The notes below the pieces were generated by a model. The model saw nothing but the letters and a program-made list of their open reading frames with translations. It made no database searches and had not been told where the DNA came from. The translations under genes and the position numbers were made by a program. This document shows positions 1-8,068 of a DNA stretch of 64,000 nt, in pieces (the first letter of the stretch is position 1; each line of letters starts with the position of its first letter). The stretch is from Streptomyces sp. ISL-12 (GTDB taxonomy: Bacteria > Actinomycetota > Actinomycetes > Streptomycetales > Streptomycetaceae), in the NCBI RefSeq assembly GCF_018614415.1, contig NZ_JAGGOO010000097.1, forward strand, positions 1 through 64,000, in the 5' to 3' direction.

Positions 1-493
1 CACCAGCACCACAGCCACCCCCACCCGCGACCCCGCCCCGCCGCCCCCACGCCCCCTGGACGCCATCGACCAGGACATCCTGCGCATCCTCCAGGCCGAC
101 GGCCGCGCCTCGATACGGTCGGTCGCCGAGCGGGTCCACGTCTCGCGGGCCAACGCCTACGCGCGGATCAACCGGCTCGTCGAGGACGGCGTCATCCGCG
201 GCTTCAGCGCCCGCGTCGACCACGAACGCGCCGGTCAGGGCACATCGGCGTACATCACCCTGAAGATCGTGCAGAACACCTGGCGCACGGTGCGCGAACA
301 GCTCCGCGAGCTGCCCGGGGCCGCCCACATCGCCCTGGTGGGCGGCGACTTCGACGTCCTGCTGCTGGTGCACACACCCGACAACAGGGCCCTGCGCGAG
401 CTGGTCCTGACCCGTATCCAGGCGATCCCCCAGGTGCTCAGCACCCGCACCCTGCTGGTCTTCGAGGAACAGGACCTGGAGCCCCGCCCCTGA
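1..493 (+). CDS. Lrp/AsnC-family transcriptional regulator (5' end outside window)
   Basis: The reading frame is open from base 2 and stops with TGA at 491-493; the start codon lies upstream of the window. After a Pro-rich N-terminal stretch comes a winged helix-turn-helix that begins LDAIDQDIL and carries the recognition region VSRANAYARINRL. The ligand-sensing RAM domain follows, with the conserved stretch HIALVGGDFDVLLLV. This order is typical of Lrp/AsnC regulators, which bind DNA as dimers or octamers and respond to amino acids. In Streptomyces such a gene often sits beside branched-chain keto-acid dehydrogenase genes, but those would be outside the window, so the name bkdR is not assigned. 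It converges with the TetR gene across 15 bases. Confidence 0.85.
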   Translation, partial: TSTTATPTRDPAPPPPRPLDAIDQDILRILQADGRASIRSVAERVHVSRANAYARINRLVEDGVIRGFSARVDHERAGQGTSAYITLKIVQNTWRTVREQLRELPGAAHIALVGGDFDVLLLVHTPDNRALRELVLTRIQAIPQVLSTRTLLVFEEQDLEPRP

Positions 494-508
494 CCCGGCG
501 CCCGGCGG

Positions 509-1099
509 TCACCGCACCTCCCGCAGCCCCCCGAACACCAGCCGCACCACCGCGTCGGCGACCTCGCGCTCGCCCGCGCCCCGCCCGTCGGGCCGGTACC
601 ACTCGACGATCGAGTTGATCATCCCGAAGACCAGCCGGGTCGCCAGCCGTCCGTCCAGGTCGTCCCGTATGTCCCCCTCGGCCGCCGCCGCCTTCAGCAG
701 CTCGGCGACCCGGTGGTCGAAGTCGCGCCGCCGCTCCAGCGCCCACCGCTCGGTGGCGGTGTTGCCGCGCACCCGCAGCAGCAGCGTCACGTAGGGCAGC
801 TCGGCTATGAGCACCTCGACCATGCGCCGTACGACGTGCTCCAGCCGCCCGGCGGCGGGCCCCACGCGCGCGTGCTCCTCGTCGAGGATGCCGAAGAGAC
901 CGTCCAGGGCCCGGCTGACCGCCCGGCGCAGCAGCTCCTCCTTGCCGGAGACGTGGTGGTAGATCGACGACTTGGAGATGCCGGCCGCCTTGGACAGGTG
1001 CTCCATGGAGGTGCCGTCGTAACCGCGGTCGTTGAAGACCCGCACCGCGACGGAGAGCAGGCTTTCCGGGGTGTACGTGTCGCGCTTGGCGGTGGTCAT
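509..1099 (-). CDS. TetR-family transcriptional regulator of the adjacent catabolic cassette
   Basis: The protein has 196 residues starting MTTAKRDTYTPES. The N-terminal TetR helix-turn-helix is clear (LLSVAVRVFNDRGYDGTSM, then AAGISKSSIYHHVSGKEELL), followed by an all-helical ligand-binding domain. A longer upstream frame exists, but the ATG at 1099 overlaps the end of the dehydrogenase gene by four bases (ATGA), which indicates translational coupling and fixes the start. By position it probably represses the dehydrogenase/PaaN divergent pair, with an acyl-CoA or phenylacetyl-CoA type effector, as known for PaaR-like TetR proteins. The effector is inferred only. A TetR-like dyad is present at 2694-2707. 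Confidence 0.88.
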   Translation of the reverse strand: MTTAKRDTYTPESLLSVAVRVFNDRGYDGTSMEHLSKAAGISKSSIYHHVSGKEELLRRAVSRALDGLFGILDEEHARVGPAAGRLEHVVRRMVEVLIAELPYVTLLLRVRGNTATERWALERRRDFDHRVAELLKAAAAEGDIRDDLDGRLATRLVFGMINSIVEWYRPDGRGAGEREVADAVVRLVFGGLREVR

Positions 1100-2637
1100 G
1101 AGGGGCGGTCCTCCCGCTGGTCGGAGGCGTGGGCGTGCAGGTACAGCGCCAGGGACGGCGCGCAGCGGCCGGAGGGGTCGCGCCGGTGCAGGGCGGAGAG
1201 CAGGTCGTACGCCCAGCGCGGGCCGAGCGAGCGCTCCCACGCGAAGGGCCCGGCGGGGTAGTTGACGCCCAGCCGCATGGCCGTGTCGACGTCCTCCGCG
1301 GTGGCCACGCCCTGCGCGACCGCCTCGTGGGCGAGGTCGATGATCCGTGCCACGGTCCGCGCGACGATCATGCCGGGGACGTCCCCGATGACGCTGACCT
1401 TCTTGCCGAGGGCCTGGAAGAGGCCGGTGGCCTCCCGAAGGGTTCCGGGCCGGGTGCCCTGGCCGACGGAGAGGGCGACCCGGGTGGCCCGGCGGTAGTC
1501 GAGGGCGAGATCGAAGCGGACGGCGTCGCCGGACTCCGCGCAGGTCCGTCCGTCGGCGAGGCACAGGTCACCGCCGCCGGGCAGGACCAACCGCGCGCCG
1601 CCCGACTCCCCGCCCTCCCGCACCTCGGTGCCCGCCTCCCGCACCTCGATGCCCGCCTCGCGGATCATCGCGACCAGCTCGGCGGCCGGACCGCCCAGGT
1701 CACCGTGCACGACGAGGTACGGGGGCGGGCCGGCCGGTGCGGCGGTGTGCGGCTCGGACCGCTCGGCGCCGTCCCGGTAGTCGTACCAGCCCTGTCCGCT
1801 CTTGCGGCCCAGGCGGCCGGACTCGACCAGGCGGCGCTGGGCGAGCGACGGGGCGAAGCGCGCGTCCTGGAAGAAGGACCGCCACACGGAGTGCGTGACG
1901 GACTCGTTGACGTCCTGCCCGATCAGGTCGGTCAGCTCGAAGGCGCCCATCCGGAAGCCGCCGCACTCGCGCAGCACCGCGTCGACGGTGGCCGGATCGG
2001 CGCCCCGCGACTCGTACACGGCGAACGCCTCGGCGTAGAAGGGCCGGGCGATCCGGTTGACGAGGAAGCCCGGGGTGTCGGCACAGGCGACCGGCGTCTT
2101 GCCCCAGGCGCGGGCGGTGTCGTACGCGCGCGTGGCGGACAGGACGTCGGTGGCGGACCCGGAGACCACCTCCACCAGCGGCAGCAGCGGCGCCGGGTTG
2201 AAGAAGTGCAGGCCGACGAGACGGCCCGGCACCCGCAGGGCGCCGCCGATGGCGGTGACGGACAGGGAGGAGGTGTTGGTGGCGAGCAGGCAGTCGTCGC
2301 CGACGACGTCCTCCAGGGCGCGCAGCAGCTCCTGCTTGACCTCCAGCCGCTCCACCACCGCTTCCGCCACCAGCGCGCAGCCGGCCAGCCCGGCCAGGTC
2401 CTCGACGGCCTCCAGCCGGCTGCGGGCCGCGTCCCGCTCACCCACCGTGAGCCGCTCTTTCTCCACCAGCCGGTCGAGCCGGGCGCCGATCGCGCCGGCC
2501 GCCTCCCGGGCCCGCCCGGAAACGGTGTCGTACAGCCGTACGGGATGGCCCGCCACCAGTGCGACCTGGGCGATGCCCTGGCCCATGGTGCCGGCGCCGA
2601 CGACGGCCACGGGGCTGTCGAGGTCGAGTGCTGTCAT
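1096..2637 (-). CDS. 3-hydroxyacyl-CoA dehydrogenase (PaaH/PaaC-like)
   Basis: This 513-residue protein has an N-terminal Rossmann fold with GAGTMGQGIAQ near residue 15. The 3-hydroxyacyl-CoA dehydrogenase NAD domain follows, with the signature HFFNPAPLLPLVEVV and TPGFLVNRI, then two C-terminal helical domains (one near residues 185-280, a second near 410-500 with NYPAGPFAWE). The duplicated C-terminal domain and length near 500 residues fit the PaaH type, which oxidises 3-hydroxyadipyl-CoA with NAD in phenylacetate catabolism. A related short-chain hydroxyacyl-CoA role cannot be excluded. It overlaps the TetR gene by four bases and is divergent from paaN, so it probably shares the promoter region at 2638-2796. 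Confidence 0.88.
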   Translation of the reverse strand: MTALDLDSPVAVVGAGTMGQGIAQVALVAGHPVRLYDTVSGRAREAAGAIGARLDRLVEKERLTVGERDAARSRLEAVEDLAGLAGCALVAEAVVERLEVKQELLRALEDVVGDDCLLATNTSSLSVTAIGGALRVPGRLVGLHFFNPAPLLPLVEVVSGSATDVLSATRAYDTARAWGKTPVACADTPGFLVNRIARPFYAEAFAVYESRGADPATVDAVLRECGGFRMGAFELTDLIGQDVNESVTHSVWRSFFQDARFAPSLAQRRLVESGRLGRKSGQGWYDYRDGAERSEPHTAAPAGPPPYLVVHGDLGGPAAELVAMIREAGIEVREAGTEVREGGESGGARLVLPGGGDLCLADGRTCAESGDAVRFDLALDYRRATRVALSVGQGTRPGTLREATGLFQALGKKVSVIGDVPGMIVARTVARIIDLAHEAVAQGVATAEDVDTAMRLGVNYPAGPFAWERSLGPRWAYDLLSALHRRDPSGRCAPSLALYLHAHASDQREDRPS

Positions 2638-2685
2638 GGGCGCGATCCTCCCGCACGCGGTTGTCCACAGATGCGGCGGACCCCC

Positions 2686-2713
2686 TTGTCCCGACCGATC
2701 GTTCGGTTACTCT
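2686..2713 (+). promoter_or_regulatory. Putative paaN promoter with TetR-type operator in its spacer
   Basis: A -35-like TTGTCC (2686-2691) and a -10-like TACTCT (2708-2713) are separated by 16 bases. The spacer is filled by ACCGATCGTTCGGT (2694-2707), a 14-base dyad matching its reverse complement at 12 positions. This is the size and base composition expected of a TetR-family operator. Binding there would block RNA polymerase. The assignment is inferred from pattern and position. Confidence 0.55.
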
Positions 2714-2796
2714 AGCCCTGTCCGGCTGTTCCCGCCCAGGTTTCGCCCAGGCCGCGGACTCGACGAGGAGCCCGCAGAACGAGGAGTTGGTCCCGC

Positions 2797-4491
2797 ATGC
2801 CCGCCGAACTCGACGCTCAGACCCTGATCGCCAGGCACCGGCCCACCCTCGACCAGGCCCTGGAAGCGATCCGCACGCGCGCGTACTGGTCCCCGCACCC
2901 CGAGCACCCCAAGGCGTACGGGGAGAACGGCAGCCTCGACCCGGCGGCGGGCAAGGCCGCCTTCGACGCCCTGCTCGGCACCCGCCTCGACCTCGGCCAG
3001 CCCGGCACCGACGCCTGGGTGGGCGGCGAGGTCTCCCCGTACGGCATCGAGCTGGGCGTCACCTACCCGCACGCCGACATCGACGTACTGCTGCCCGCCA
3101 TGACGGCCGGACAGGCGGCCTGGCGGGACGCCGGCGCCGGAGCGCGCGCCGCGGTCTGCCTGGAGATCCTCAAGCGGATCAGCGACCGGTCCCACGAGTT
3201 CGCGCACGCGGTGATGCACACCTCCGGCCAGGCGTACCTGATGGCGTTCCAGGCGGGCGGCCCGCACGCGCAGGACCGCGGCCTGGAGGCGGTGGCGTAC
3301 GCCTACGCGGAGCAGACCCGCGTGCCCGCCGCCGCGGAGTGGACCAAGCCCCAGGGCAAGCGCGACCCGCTGACGCTCACCAAGAGCTTCACCGCCGTCC
3401 CGCGCGGCATCGGCCTGGTCATCGGCTGCAACACCTTCCCTACGTGGAACGGCTATCCGGGCCTGTTCGCCTCCCTCGCCACCGGCAACGCGGTCCTCGT
3501 CAAACCGCATCCGCGCGCGGTGCTGCCGCTCGCCCTCACCGTGGCCGCCGCCCGCGAGGTGCTCACCGGGGCGGGCTTCGACGCGAACCTGGTCGCGCTG
3601 GCCGCCGAGGCCCCCGGCGAGGGCCTGGCCAAGACCCTCGCCACCCGCCCCGAGATCCGGATCATCGACTACACCGGCTCCACCGCCTTCGGCGACTGGC
3701 TGGAGACCCACGCCCGCCAGGCCCAGGTCTTCACCGAGAAGGCCGGCGTCAACACGGTCGTCGTCGAGTCCACCGACGACTACCGGGGCATGCTCGCCAA
3801 CCTCGCCTTCTCCCTCTCCCTCTACAGCGGGCAGATGTGCACCACCCCGCAGAACCTGCTGATCCCCCGCGACGGCATCCGCACCGACCAGGGCCCCAAG
3901 TCCTACGACGAGGTGACCGCCGACCTCGCCGCCGCCGTCGACGGCCTCCTCGGCGACGACGCGCGGGCGAACGCGCTGCTCGGCGCGATCGTCAACCCGG
4001 ACGTCAAGGCCCGCCTGGAGGCCGCCGCCGGGCTCGGCGAAGTCGCCCTCGTCTCCCGCGCGGTGCCCCACCCCGACTTCCCCGACGCGGTCGTCCGCAC
4101 CCCGGTGATCGTCAAGCTGGACGGCGCGCGCAAGCACTGGGACGAAGCGGCGTACCTGAGCGAGTGCTTCGGCCCGGTCTCCTTCGCGGTAGCCGTCGAC
4201 TCGGCGGCCGAGGCCACCGAACTGCTGCGCCGGGGCATCCGGGAGAAGGGCGCCATGACCGTCGGCGCCTACACCACCGACCCCGAGGTCGAACGGACCG
4301 TCGAGGAGGTCTGCCTGGAGGAGGCCGCGCAGCTCTCCCTCAACCTCACCGGCGGGGTGTACGTCAACCAGACGGCCGCCTTCTCCGACTTCCACGGCTC
4401 GGGCGGCAACCCGGCGGCCAACGCGGCCCTCACGGACGGCGCGTTCGTCGCGAACCGCTTCCGGGTCATCGAGGTGCGCCGGCCGTCCTAG
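2797..4491 (+). CDS. paaN: Phenylacetic acid degradation protein PaaN (aldehyde dehydrogenase superfamily)
   Basis: The 564-residue protein resembles the actinobacterial PaaN family, a divergent aldehyde dehydrogenase. It has the N-terminal signature AYWSPHPEHPKAYGE, a cofactor-binding region around VIGCNTFPTWNGYPG, the FTEKAGVN segment and a catalytic-cysteine region SGQMCTTPQN. The family is linked to ring-opening/aldehyde oxidation in phenylacetate catabolism, although the reaction of this subfamily is less well established than that of PaaZ. A GAGGAG ribosome-binding site at 2781-2786 supports the ATG at 2797. The gene is divergent from the hydroxyacyl-CoA dehydrogenase and its stop overlaps the stop of the convergent methyltransferase gene. 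Confidence 0.85.
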   Translation: MPAELDAQTLIARHRPTLDQALEAIRTRAYWSPHPEHPKAYGENGSLDPAAGKAAFDALLGTRLDLGQPGTDAWVGGEVSPYGIELGVTYPHADIDVLLPAMTAGQAAWRDAGAGARAAVCLEILKRISDRSHEFAHAVMHTSGQAYLMAFQAGGPHAQDRGLEAVAYAYAEQTRVPAAAEWTKPQGKRDPLTLTKSFTAVPRGIGLVIGCNTFPTWNGYPGLFASLATGNAVLVKPHPRAVLPLALTVAAAREVLTGAGFDANLVALAAEAPGEGLAKTLATRPEIRIIDYTGSTAFGDWLETHARQAQVFTEKAGVNTVVVESTDDYRGMLANLAFSLSLYSGQMCTTPQNLLIPRDGIRTDQGPKSYDEVTADLAAAVDGLLGDDARANALLGAIVNPDVKARLEAAAGLGEVALVSRAVPHPDFPDAVVRTPVIVKLDGARKHWDEAAYLSECFGPVSFAVAVDSAAEATELLRRGIREKGAMTVGAYTTDPEVERTVEEVCLEEAAQLSLNLTGGVYVNQTAAFSDFHGSGGNPAANAALTDGAFVANRFRVIEVRRPS

Positions 4492-5297
4492 GACACCTGC
4501 CCCGCGCTCCAGTGGTACAGCGTCATCGCCACGCTGGTCGCGAGGTTGTAGCTGGAGACCTGGGGGCGCATCGGCAGCGCCACCAGGTGATCGGCCCGTG
4601 CCCGCAACTCGCCGGAGAGACCGCTGCGTTCGGACCCGAAGGCGAGCAGCGCGTCGTCGGGGAGCTTCAGCCCGCGGATGTCCTCGCCCTCCGGGTCCAG
4701 CGCGAACACCGGGCCCGGTGGCAGGTCGGGTACGGCCAGCCGCTCCACGACGGTCGCGAAGTGCAGCCCCGCCCCGCCGCGCACCACGGTGGGGTGCCAG
4801 GGGTCGAGGGTGCCCGTGGTGACCACGCCGGTCGCGCCGAACCCGGCGGCCAGCCGGATCACCGCCCCCGCGTTGCCGAGGTTGCGGGGGTTGTCGAGGA
4901 CCACGACGGGCGCCGTGCGCGGGGTGTGCGCCAGCCGCCGCAGGGCCGCCTCCCGCGCGGGACGTACCGCCAGGGCGGCCACGGCGGTGGGGTGCGGACG
5001 CGGCACGAGCGAGGCGTACGCCGCCGGCGTGACCTCGGCGAGCAGGCCGGCCAGCCGCTCCCGTACGTCCGGGGCCAGCTCGTCGGCGAGCGCGAGCGCC
5101 GCTTCCCGGTCGGCGGTGACCGCCATCGGGACGTCCGCTCCGAAGCGCAGCGCGTGCTTGAGGGCGTGGAAGCCGTCGAGCAGGACACAGCCGCCGGCGA
5201 GACGGCGCCAGGCACGCAGGGGGTCGGTCGGGCCGGTCGTCGGGGCTGTCGGGTCGGTCGGGTCGGTCGGGTCGGTCGGGTCGGTCGGGTCGGACAT
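4488..5297 (-). CDS. TrmH/SpoU-family RNA 2'-O-methyltransferase
   Basis: This 269-residue SPOUT methyltransferase transfers methyl from S-adenosylmethionine to an RNA ribose. The C-terminal SpoU domain shows the usual blocks: VVLDNPRNLGNAGAVIR, TGTLDPWHPTVVRGGAG, LLAFGSERSGLS and MRPQVSSYNLATSVAMTLY, which form the trefoil-knot cofactor site. The ATG at 5297 gives a start followed at once by four to five DPT repeats (9-base units), an unusual low-complexity N-terminus; a longer frame continues upstream but runs into a separate repeat array. The RNA target (tRNA or rRNA) cannot be read from sequence. Confidence 0.85.
   Translation of the reverse strand: MSDPTDPTDPTDPTDPTAPTTGPTDPLRAWRRLAGGCVLLDGFHALKHALRFGADVPMAVTADREAALALADELAPDVRERLAGLLAEVTPAAYASLVPRPHPTAVAALAVRPAREAALRRLAHTPRTAPVVVLDNPRNLGNAGAVIRLAAGFGATGVVTTGTLDPWHPTVVRGGAGLHFATVVERLAVPDLPPGPVFALDPEGEDIRGLKLPDDALLAFGSERSGLSGELRARADHLVALPMRPQVSSYNLATSVAMTLYHWSAGQVS
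5241..5294. repeat. 9-bp tandem repeat encoding Asp-Pro-Thr units
   Basis: Repeats of TCGGTCGGG on the plus strand code for DPT on the minus strand at the very N-terminus of the methyltransferase. Unit-to-unit identity is almost perfect, suggesting slippage expansion. Confidence 0.8.
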
Positions 5298-5305
5298 GCG
5301 CCGAA

Positions 5306-5387
5306 GCCTATGTGCCCACGCGCCTGCGCCACCGCGGCCTACACGCCCACGCACCTGCGCCACCGCGGCCTACGTGCCCACGCGCGT
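5306..5387. repeat. 31-bp tandem repeat, about 2.6 copies
   Basis: Units at 5306-5336, 5337-5367 and 5368-5387 begin GCCTA(T/C) and share the core CCCACGC followed by CTGCGCCACCGCG; the third unit is partial. The array spans the gap between the methyltransferase start and the end of the HTTM gene, and the third copy provides the last codons and TAG stop of the HTTM gene. Copies one and two look like duplications of this gene end. Confidence 0.8.
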
Positions 5388-6602
5388 CGGTCCGGCGTCC
5401 TCCGGGACGCGCTGGGCCGGCACCACGGCCGTCCCGCCCCGGCGCCGCACCAGCCGCCCGAGCCGCCCCCGCGCCCGCACCCGCGTCCGCGCCGCCACCC
5501 CGCCCAGCCGCCGCAGGAACGCCGTCGGCAGGAACACCGCGTCGGTCACGATCATCGCCAGGGAGAAGAACGGCAGCCCGAGCACCACGGCGATCACCGC
5601 GTGCTCAACCATCATGGCGGCCAGCAGCACGTTCTTGACCCGCCGGTTGAACAGCGTGAACGGGAACGCGACCTGCACGATGACCGTTCCGTAGGTGATG
5701 AGCATCACCAGGGTGCCGCTGGCCGCCAGCGGGCCGGCGAGCTGCGGCCAGGGCGAGAAGTACTCCAGTTGCAGGGGGTAGTAGACGGCGGTGCCGTCCT
5801 GCCAGCGCGAGCCCTGCACCTTGTACCAGCCGGCGGTCGCGTAGATCAGACACGCCTCCGCCATGATCACCAGAAGCGCCCCGTTGTGCACGATGTTGGC
5901 GATCACGTCGAGCAGGATGCGCGGCTCACCGCCGGTCGCCCACCGCCCCACGGCCCACCACAGCGCCTGGCCCAGCCACACGCCCCACAGCAGCGCCGGC
6001 ACCAGCCACTCGGCACCGCCGAACCGGCCCGCCGGCGTCACCACGGCCAGCACCAGCCCGAGCCCGCCCCACAGCACCACCCCGGTCCGGTCCGCGGCCC
6101 GCTCACCGCGCGCCCGCGCCTCCGCCGCCCGCCGCGCCCGGCGCGCGTCCAGCGACCACACCTGCCCGCAGCGCGTGAAGACGAGGTAGACGCTCATCAG
6201 GTGCAGCACGTTGTCGCCGCCGTCACCGACGAAGACGCTGCGGTTCTGCAGCGACAGCACCCCGGCCATGAACAGCACCGACACGGTCCGGGTCCGCCAC
6301 CCCAGCACCAACAGGACGCTCGCCAGCACCGACAGCCCGTAGACCACCTCGAACCACAGCCGGCCGTCGGACCACATCAGCGCCGTGAACGCGCCGTTGT
6401 CCGCGGTCAGCTGCCGGGCGAGGTCCCAGCTCCACGGCCCGTCGGGCCCGTACAGCTCATGGCGGTGCGGGACCTCCCGCAGCAGGAACAGCAGCCAGGT
6501 GGCGCCGAACCCGATCCGGATCACCGCCGTCTGGTACGGGCCGAGGGCGGCCTCCGTGACCCGGGCGATACCCCGGGAGACCGACAGGGCGACGCGGTTC
6601 AC
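5370..6602 (-). CDS. HTTM-domain multi-pass membrane protein
   Basis: The frame allows an upstream ATG at 6641, but the GTG at 6602 overlaps the stop of the DUF5819 gene (GTGA) and has a GAAGGGGG ribosome-binding site, so I place the start there (about 410 residues). Several hydrophobic segments are visible, for example VIRIGFGATWLLFLL, WFEVVYGLSVLASVLLVLGW and VLLAAMMVEHAVIAVVLGL. The pattern fits the HTTM family, related to the membrane part of vitamin K-dependent gamma-carboxylase, with the typical SVYLVFTRCG and AGWYKVQGSRWQDGTAVYY segments. Its enzymatic activity in actinobacteria is not established. It is translationally coupled to the DUF5819 gene, so the two proteins probably work together in the membrane. 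Confidence 0.8.
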   Translation of the reverse strand: MNRVALSVSRGIARVTEAALGPYQTAVIRIGFGATWLLFLLREVPHRHELYGPDGPWSWDLARQLTADNGAFTALMWSDGRLWFEVVYGLSVLASVLLVLGWRTRTVSVLFMAGVLSLQNRSVFVGDGGDNVLHLMSVYLVFTRCGQVWSLDARRARRAAEARARGERAADRTGVVLWGGLGLVLAVVTPAGRFGGAEWLVPALLWGVWLGQALWWAVGRWATGGEPRILLDVIANIVHNGALLVIMAEACLIYATAGWYKVQGSRWQDGTAVYYPLQLEYFSPWPQLAGPLAASGTLVMLITYGTVIVQVAFPFTLFNRRVKNVLLAAMMVEHAVIAVVLGLPFFSLAMIVTDAVFLPTAFLRRLGGVAARTRVRARGRLGRLVRRRGGTAVVPAQRVPEDAGPTRVGT

Positions 6603-7504
6603 GCCACGCCCCCTTCCGACTCGCTGCGGGGCACCCGCCACCAGGGCAGTTCACGCCGCTCGGCCCGGTCGGAGACCTGCTCGCCGCTCCAGTCCGGCGG
6701 CGGCACCGCGCGGGTCAGGGAGCGGTACTGGACCAGGTCCAGGACATCGCCCGGCCGGGCCGCGCCCGCCCGGTCCAGGCGCAGCACGGCGATGCGCCGC
6801 AGATACGTCTCGGACAGCGCCCCGCGCAGCCCCACCGGGCGGTCGTCGGAGTCATGGGTGGCGACGTAGAAGTCCCAGGCGCGGCGCAGCTCGTTCTGCT
6901 GGGTGTGGCTCGGCAGCGGGTTGCCGTCGATGGCCCGGCCGTCCGCCGCGGACAGGTCGTACCAGCCGGTGCTGCGGACCCCGCCGTCCGCCGTGCTCAG
7001 CTCGGCGCGGACCTGGACGGAGATGTTCTGCTGGAGCGGGTTGGGCGCGAACAGCTTCCAGTTCTGCTCGAACTCCGGGTAGATCCACTCCTCGATCGCC
7101 TCGCCGTGCTGCTTGGTGACCGTGTTGGACGGGGCCACGTGCAGGAACGTCATGCCGAGGTGGACCGAGACCACGGCGGCGACGACCGCCAGCGCGAGGG
7201 CCGCGCCGACCTGGTAGCGCGGCGAGAGCGCGGCGACCCCGGTCCGGACAGCGTCCCCGGTCCGGACAGCGTCCCCGGTCCGGACGCCGTCCCCGGTCCG
7301 GACGCCGTCCCCGGTCCGGACGCCGTCCCCAGTACGGACGCCGTCCCCAGTACGGACGCCGTCCCCAGTACGGACGCCGTCCCCAGTACGGACGCCGTCC
7401 CCAGTACGGACGCCGTCGCCGGTCCTGGCACCGTCGCCGGTCCGGGCACCGTCGCCGCCGGCCGGCCCGTGCCGGGCGTCGGGCCCCGTGTCGTACGCGT
7501 CCAT
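6599..7504 (-). CDS. DUF5819-family membrane-anchored protein with hexapeptide repeats
   Basis: The 301-residue protein has three parts. Residues 17-88 are twelve tandem hexapeptides of form GD(G/A)(V/A)RT. A single transmembrane segment (ALALAVVAAVVSVHLGMTF) follows. The conserved domain starts APSNTV and includes QNWKLFAPNPLQQNISVQV, typical of DUF5819, a domain regularly encoded next to HTTM genes. The function is unknown; the topology suggests a cytoplasmic repeat tail and an extracytoplasmic C-terminal domain. The stop overlaps the HTTM start by four bases. The repeat part may be longer or shorter in relatives because it is built from near-identical 18-base units. Confidence 0.75.
   Translation of the reverse strand: MDAYDTGPDARHGPAGGDGARTGDGARTGDGVRTGDGVRTGDGVRTGDGVRTGDGVRTGDGVRTGDGVRTGDGVRTGDAVRTGDAVRTGVAALSPRYQVGAALALAVVAAVVSVHLGMTFLHVAPSNTVTKQHGEAIEEWIYPEFEQNWKLFAPNPLQQNISVQVRAELSTADGGVRSTGWYDLSAADGRAIDGNPLPSHTQQNELRRAWDFYVATHDSDDRPVGLRGALSETYLRRIAVLRLDRAGAARPGDVLDLVQYRSLTRAVPPPDWSGEQVSDRAERRELPWWRVPRSESEGGVA
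7241..7456. repeat. 18-bp coding minisatellite (12 units)
   Basis: Twelve 18-base units encode GDGVRT-type hexapeptides in the DUF5819 protein. Units differ mainly in two variants (GTCCCCGGTCCGGACGCC-like and GTCCCCAGTACGGACGCC-like) that are grouped in blocks, a sign of recent slippage or unequal crossing-over. Confidence 0.85.
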
Positions 7505-7629
7505 CCAGCCCCCGCTCCCGCATCCGGCGTCCGTCGTCGCGCGCCCCGCTCGGCGGGACGCGCACGCGAACGGTACTCAGCGGGACGCGCACCCCGCAGC
7601 CGTACGGACCCGCAAGCCGACCCGCGGCC

Positions 7630-7697
7630 GACCCGGAACGAACCCGGAAGCCACCCCGCACCCGACCCGGAACGAACCCGGAAGCCACCCCGCACCC
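7630..7697. repeat. 34-bp direct repeat, two copies
   Basis: Two consecutive copies beginning GACCCGGAACGAACCCGGAA lie in the gap between the DUF5819 start and the rhodanese stop. They do not extend into either gene. No promoter is obvious in this 216-base gap. Confidence 0.7.
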
Positions 7698-7720
7698 GAC
7701 CCGGAGCAGGAGGGCCGCCC

Positions 7721-8068
7721 TCAGATCACGTGCCCCGGCTCGCCCGAGTCCGTCACCACCGGACGGCCCGCCGCGGCCCACACCTGCATGCCGCCGTCGA
7801 CGTTCACCGCGTCGATGCCCTGCTGCGCCAGATACATGGTGACCTGCGCCGACCGCCCGCCGGACCGGCAGATCACATGGACCCGCCCGCCCTCGGGCGC
7901 TGCCTCGGCCAGCTCCCCGTACCGGGCGACGAACTCGCTGATCGGGATGTGCAGCGCCCCTTCGGCGTGACCCGCCCGCCACTCGTCGTCCTCGCGGACG
8001 TCCAGCAGGAAGTCGTCGTCCTTCAGGTCCGTGACCTCGACCGTGGGCACACCAGCTCCGAAACTCAT
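7721..8068 (-). CDS. Single-domain rhodanese (sulfurtransferase-like)
   Basis: This 115-residue protein is one rhodanese domain. It has the LLDVREDDEW motif, GHAEGALHIP, and an active-site loop CRSGGRS with the catalytic cysteine that would carry a persulfide. The loop length fits sulfur-transferring single-domain rhodaneses of the GlpE/PspE type. The start overlaps the end of the upstream J-domain-like gene by four bases (8065-8068), so the two are translated together. The physiological sulfur acceptor is unknown. Confidence 0.88.
   Translation of the reverse strand: MSFGAGVPTVEVTDLKDDDFLLDVREDDEWRAGHAEGALHIPISEFVARYGELAEAAPEGGRVHVICRSGGRSAQVTMYLAQQGIDAVNVDGGMQVWAAAGRPVVTDSGEPGHVI

Noticed and set aside
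2559..6869. A 1,436-codon plus-strand frame
   Set aside because: It runs through paaN in another frame and against two minus-strand genes; its sequence is Arg/Pro-rich without any domain.
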